64,000 nt of DNA from Mucilaginibacter sp. PPCGB 2223 (GTDB taxonomy: Bacteria; Bacteroidota; Bacteroidia; Sphingobacteriales; Sphingobacteriaceae). Of the stretch, positions 62,300-64,000 are shown one piece after another. The stretch covers positions 992,001 to 1,056,000 of the forward strand of contig NZ_MDJS01000001.1 in the NCBI RefSeq assembly GCF_001705515.1, read 5' to 3'. The translations under genes and the position numbers were made by a program. Numbering within the stretch: the first letter of the stretch is position 1; each line of letters begins with the position of its first letter. A model generated the notes under the pieces. It did no database searches. It was not told where the DNA came from and worked only from the letters and a program-made list of their open reading frames with translations.

Positions 62300-63940
62300 T
62301 TACTGTTCTTCTCCCGCCCTTTTTTCAAGCTTGGAGAACGGTATAACCCCTGCGTGTTCGGCCCATTTATCATACATAGCACTCATTTCAGCTACTCTGT
62401 CGGGATATTTAGCGCTCAGGTCGTTCAGTTCAGAACGGTCTTCTTTAATATTATACAATTCCCATTTGTTCAGGGGTTTTTGCGATACCAGTTTCCACTC
62501 GCCCTGCCGCACTGCACGGTTGCCTTCATGCTCAAAGAACAAAACGTCGTGGCCAGCCCATTGCTGCCCTTTCAGCAAAGGCAGCAAGCTGATGCCTTCT
62601 GTAGGGATAATGGTATTGCCATGATATGTTTTAGGATAAGGCACTTTAGCTATATCAAGGCATGTAGCCATCAAATCGATAATATGTGCCGGACGATCGC
62701 TTATCGCGCCAGGTTTGATCACACCCGGATAACTGGCAATAAATGGTGTTGCCGTGCCACCCTCATATTCCCAATGCTTAAATAAGCGGAATGGCGTATT
62801 GCTCACATTAGCGCCCCAGTACTCATAAGCAGTAAACGAGGTCGGGTCGCTTGCAGGCTTGTTGTTGGCGGCAAGTACTTCGGGCGTAAAACCATTGCCT
62901 TTGATGCTTTCGCTGCTTGCTCCATTATCCGACAGAAACATAATGACCGTATTCTTATCCTGGTGCAGTTGTTTCAGCTTGGCGCGGATACGGCCTATAT
63001 TCTGGTCCATCCTGTCTACCATCGCAGCATAAACGGCCATCTTGGTGTCCCATCTGTCCTTTTCTTCAGGCGACAGGCTGTCCCAGTCGGGCACATTAAG
63101 GTCGCGCGGCGAGAGTTTTGCATCCTGCGGCAAGATGCCCATTGCTTTCTGGCGTGCCAAACGGGCCTCACGCAGCTTATCCCACCCCATCAGGTATTTG
63201 CCTTTGTATTTCGCAATATCTTCGGGCAGGGCCTGTATCGGCCAATGTGGACTCGTAAATGCCATATACAAAAAGAATGGCTTGCCTGTATTTTTATTGC
63301 CATCGATAAACTTTACGGCGTAATCGGCATAAGCATTCGTCGAGTACCAGTTTGGTCCCGGTGTAAACTCTTTATCATCCAGAGCAATAGTGAGCTTCTG
63401 ATTAGGGCGGTAAGGCATCGTCGGGTTAAAATAACTGCTTGCACCGTCAATCAAACCAAAGTAATGATCGAAGCCCCGTTTAACAGGCCAATGCTCCGGT
63501 GCCTGGCCAATGTGCCATTTACCGGCCATCAGTGTATTGTAGCCGCCTGCTTTTAGTGCTTCTGCAATTGTAACACAGTTTTGGTTCAGATAGCCTTCAT
63601 AAGCAGGTTCCTTACGGGTGTTTACCATATCGCCTACGCCGGCCTGGTGCTGGTACAAACCTGTCATCAGCGATGCACGCGTTGGGCAGCAACGGGAAGC
63701 ATTGTAAAATTGTGTCAGTTTGATACCACCTTTACCTAAAGCATCCAGGTTGGGTGTCAGCGTCTCTGAGCCAAAACAGCCAATATCCGAATAGCCCATA
63801 TCATCAGCAAGGATAATGATAATGTTGGGACGCTTCTTATTGAAAGCTTTCCTGCTTTGCTGTGCTGTGGCAGTTAAACCGACGAAAAAAAAGAGGAGAT
63901 ATATAATGTATATACTCCTCTTGCTAAAGTTTTTATTCAT
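62300..63940 (-). CDS. Secreted S1-family sulphatase (arylsulfatase)
   Basis: 546 residues. A signal peptide (about 1-27, ending ATAQ), metal-binding Asp46-Asp47 (ILADDMGYSDIG), and the C-x-P-x-R sequence Cys84-Cys-Pro-Thr-Arg88 with LMTG, where Cys84 would be converted to formylglycine by a maturase encoded elsewhere. MAGKWHIG and LFFEHEGNRAVRQGEWKLV (residues near 455) are usual sulphatase marks. It hydrolyses sulphate esters, of polysaccharides or aryl compounds; substrate unknown. A further minus-strand gene appears to end just upstream. Confidence 0.92.
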   Translation of the reverse strand: MNKNFSKRSIYIIYLLFFFVGLTATAQQSRKAFNKKRPNIIIILADDMGYSDIGCFGSETLTPNLDALGKGGIKLTQFYNASRCCPTRASLMTGLYQHQAGVGDMVNTRKEPAYEGYLNQNCVTIAEALKAGGYNTLMAGKWHIGQAPEHWPVKRGFDHYFGLIDGASSYFNPTMPYRPNQKLTIALDDKEFTPGPNWYSTNAYADYAVKFIDGNKNTGKPFFLYMAFTSPHWPIQALPEDIAKYKGKYLMGWDKLREARLARQKAMGILPQDAKLSPRDLNVPDWDSLSPEEKDRWDTKMAVYAAMVDRMDQNIGRIRAKLKQLHQDKNTVIMFLSDNGASSESIKGNGFTPEVLAANNKPASDPTSFTAYEYWGANVSNTPFRLFKHWEYEGGTATPFIASYPGVIKPGAISDRPAHIIDLMATCLDIAKVPYPKTYHGNTIIPTEGISLLPLLKGQQWAGHDVLFFEHEGNRAVRQGEWKLVSQKPLNKWELYNIKEDRSELNDLSAKYPDRVAEMSAMYDKWAEHAGVIPFSKLEKRAGEEQ

Positions 63941-63958
63941 ATTGCAGATGATAACTAT

Positions 63959-64000
63959 TTATTGAACCTCCATTTTTTGCGCCAGGGCATAATATTTTAG
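63959..64000 (-). CDS. Possible 3' end of an upstream gene
   Basis: The last 42 bases read, on the minus strand, as 13 codons (LKYYALAQKMEVQ) and TAA. The wording looks like the tail of a protein, but 13 residues cannot be assigned. If real, it ends 18 bases before the sulphatase ATG, suggesting an operon. Confidence 0.35.
   Translation of the reverse strand, partial: LKYYALAQKMEVQ

Noticed and set aside
62963..63556. A 197-codon frame on the plus strand
   Set aside because: Antisense of the sulphatase gene, where catalytic residues are intact.
1..64000. tRNA, rRNA, CRISPR, prophage or insertion-sequence genes
   Set aside because: I looked for cloverleaf-like segments, regularly spaced repeats, integrases and transposases and saw none, but a covariance search was not possible.

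Overview
The window looks like a chromosomal segment of a Bacteroidota bacterium, most likely family Sphingobacteriaceae and close to Mucilaginibacter or Pedobacter (inference). The signs are promoters of the phylum-specific TAnnTTTG type, almost no Shine-Dalgarno sequences, many Bacteroidota-type families (YkuD_2, DUF6580, DUF3347, HYC_CC_PP, short AMP nucleosidase, single-domain TMEM175) and scattered secreted enzymes against plant polysaccharides. No rRNA, tRNA, CRISPR array, prophage or intact insertion sequence was seen.

Layout. 1-6 kb: end of a DUF255 thioredoxin-fold protein, a dipeptide epimerase paired with a CDP-alcohol phosphatidyltransferase, a lipoprotein esterase, a GNAT enzyme and CorA. 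6-13 kb: PcrA/UvrD helicase, an AT-rich Abi-alpha (DUF4393) gene, a GH16 glucanase, an AT-rich orphan and a penicillin-acylase-type hydrolase. 13-19 kb: TMEM175 channel, two thioredoxin-fold proteins, a sirtuin lacking zinc cysteines, and a cobalamin module (B12 riboswitch, BtuB-like receptor, DUF6580 membrane protein). 19-31 kb: a class A beta-lactamase-like hydrolase, SRPBCC and YtxH proteins, a Met-rich outer-membrane protein with a HYC_CC_PP protein (probable metal handling), proBA, a TPR protein, a YdcF-type protein and a GH43 arabinanase. 31-36 kb: pentapeptide-repeat protein, two convergent L,D-transpeptidases of different families and a GH28 enzyme. 36-48 kb: queA, ispD, small proteins, a PduO-type cobalamin adenosyltransferase, GH19 chitinase, RNase R, polyprenyl synthase, a TonB-like protein, PL10 pectate lyase, DUF3347 protein and a second GH43-like protein. 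48-64 kb: Bcr/CflA transporter, ribonucleotide reductase nrdB/nrdA split by a broken S23 four-helix-bundle gene, two tandem BamA/TamA-like barrels, tig-clpP-clpX, AMP nucleosidase, an XRE regulator and a sulfatase.

Together these describe a saprophyte with a pectin/arabinan toolkit (GH28, PL10, two GH43, GH16, GH19, sulfatase) spread singly rather than in one SusCD locus, B12 salvage and activation (BtuB, adenosyltransferase), and conserved housekeeping. The most notable items are the riboswitch-linked DUF6580 transporter candidate, the S23 relic flanked by inverted repeats inside the nrd locus with a perfect DnaA box upstream, the Abi-alpha gene, promoters so close to start codons that leaderless transcripts are expected, and a palindrome over the promoter of the XRE regulator. 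I did not find a clearly new multi-gene system.
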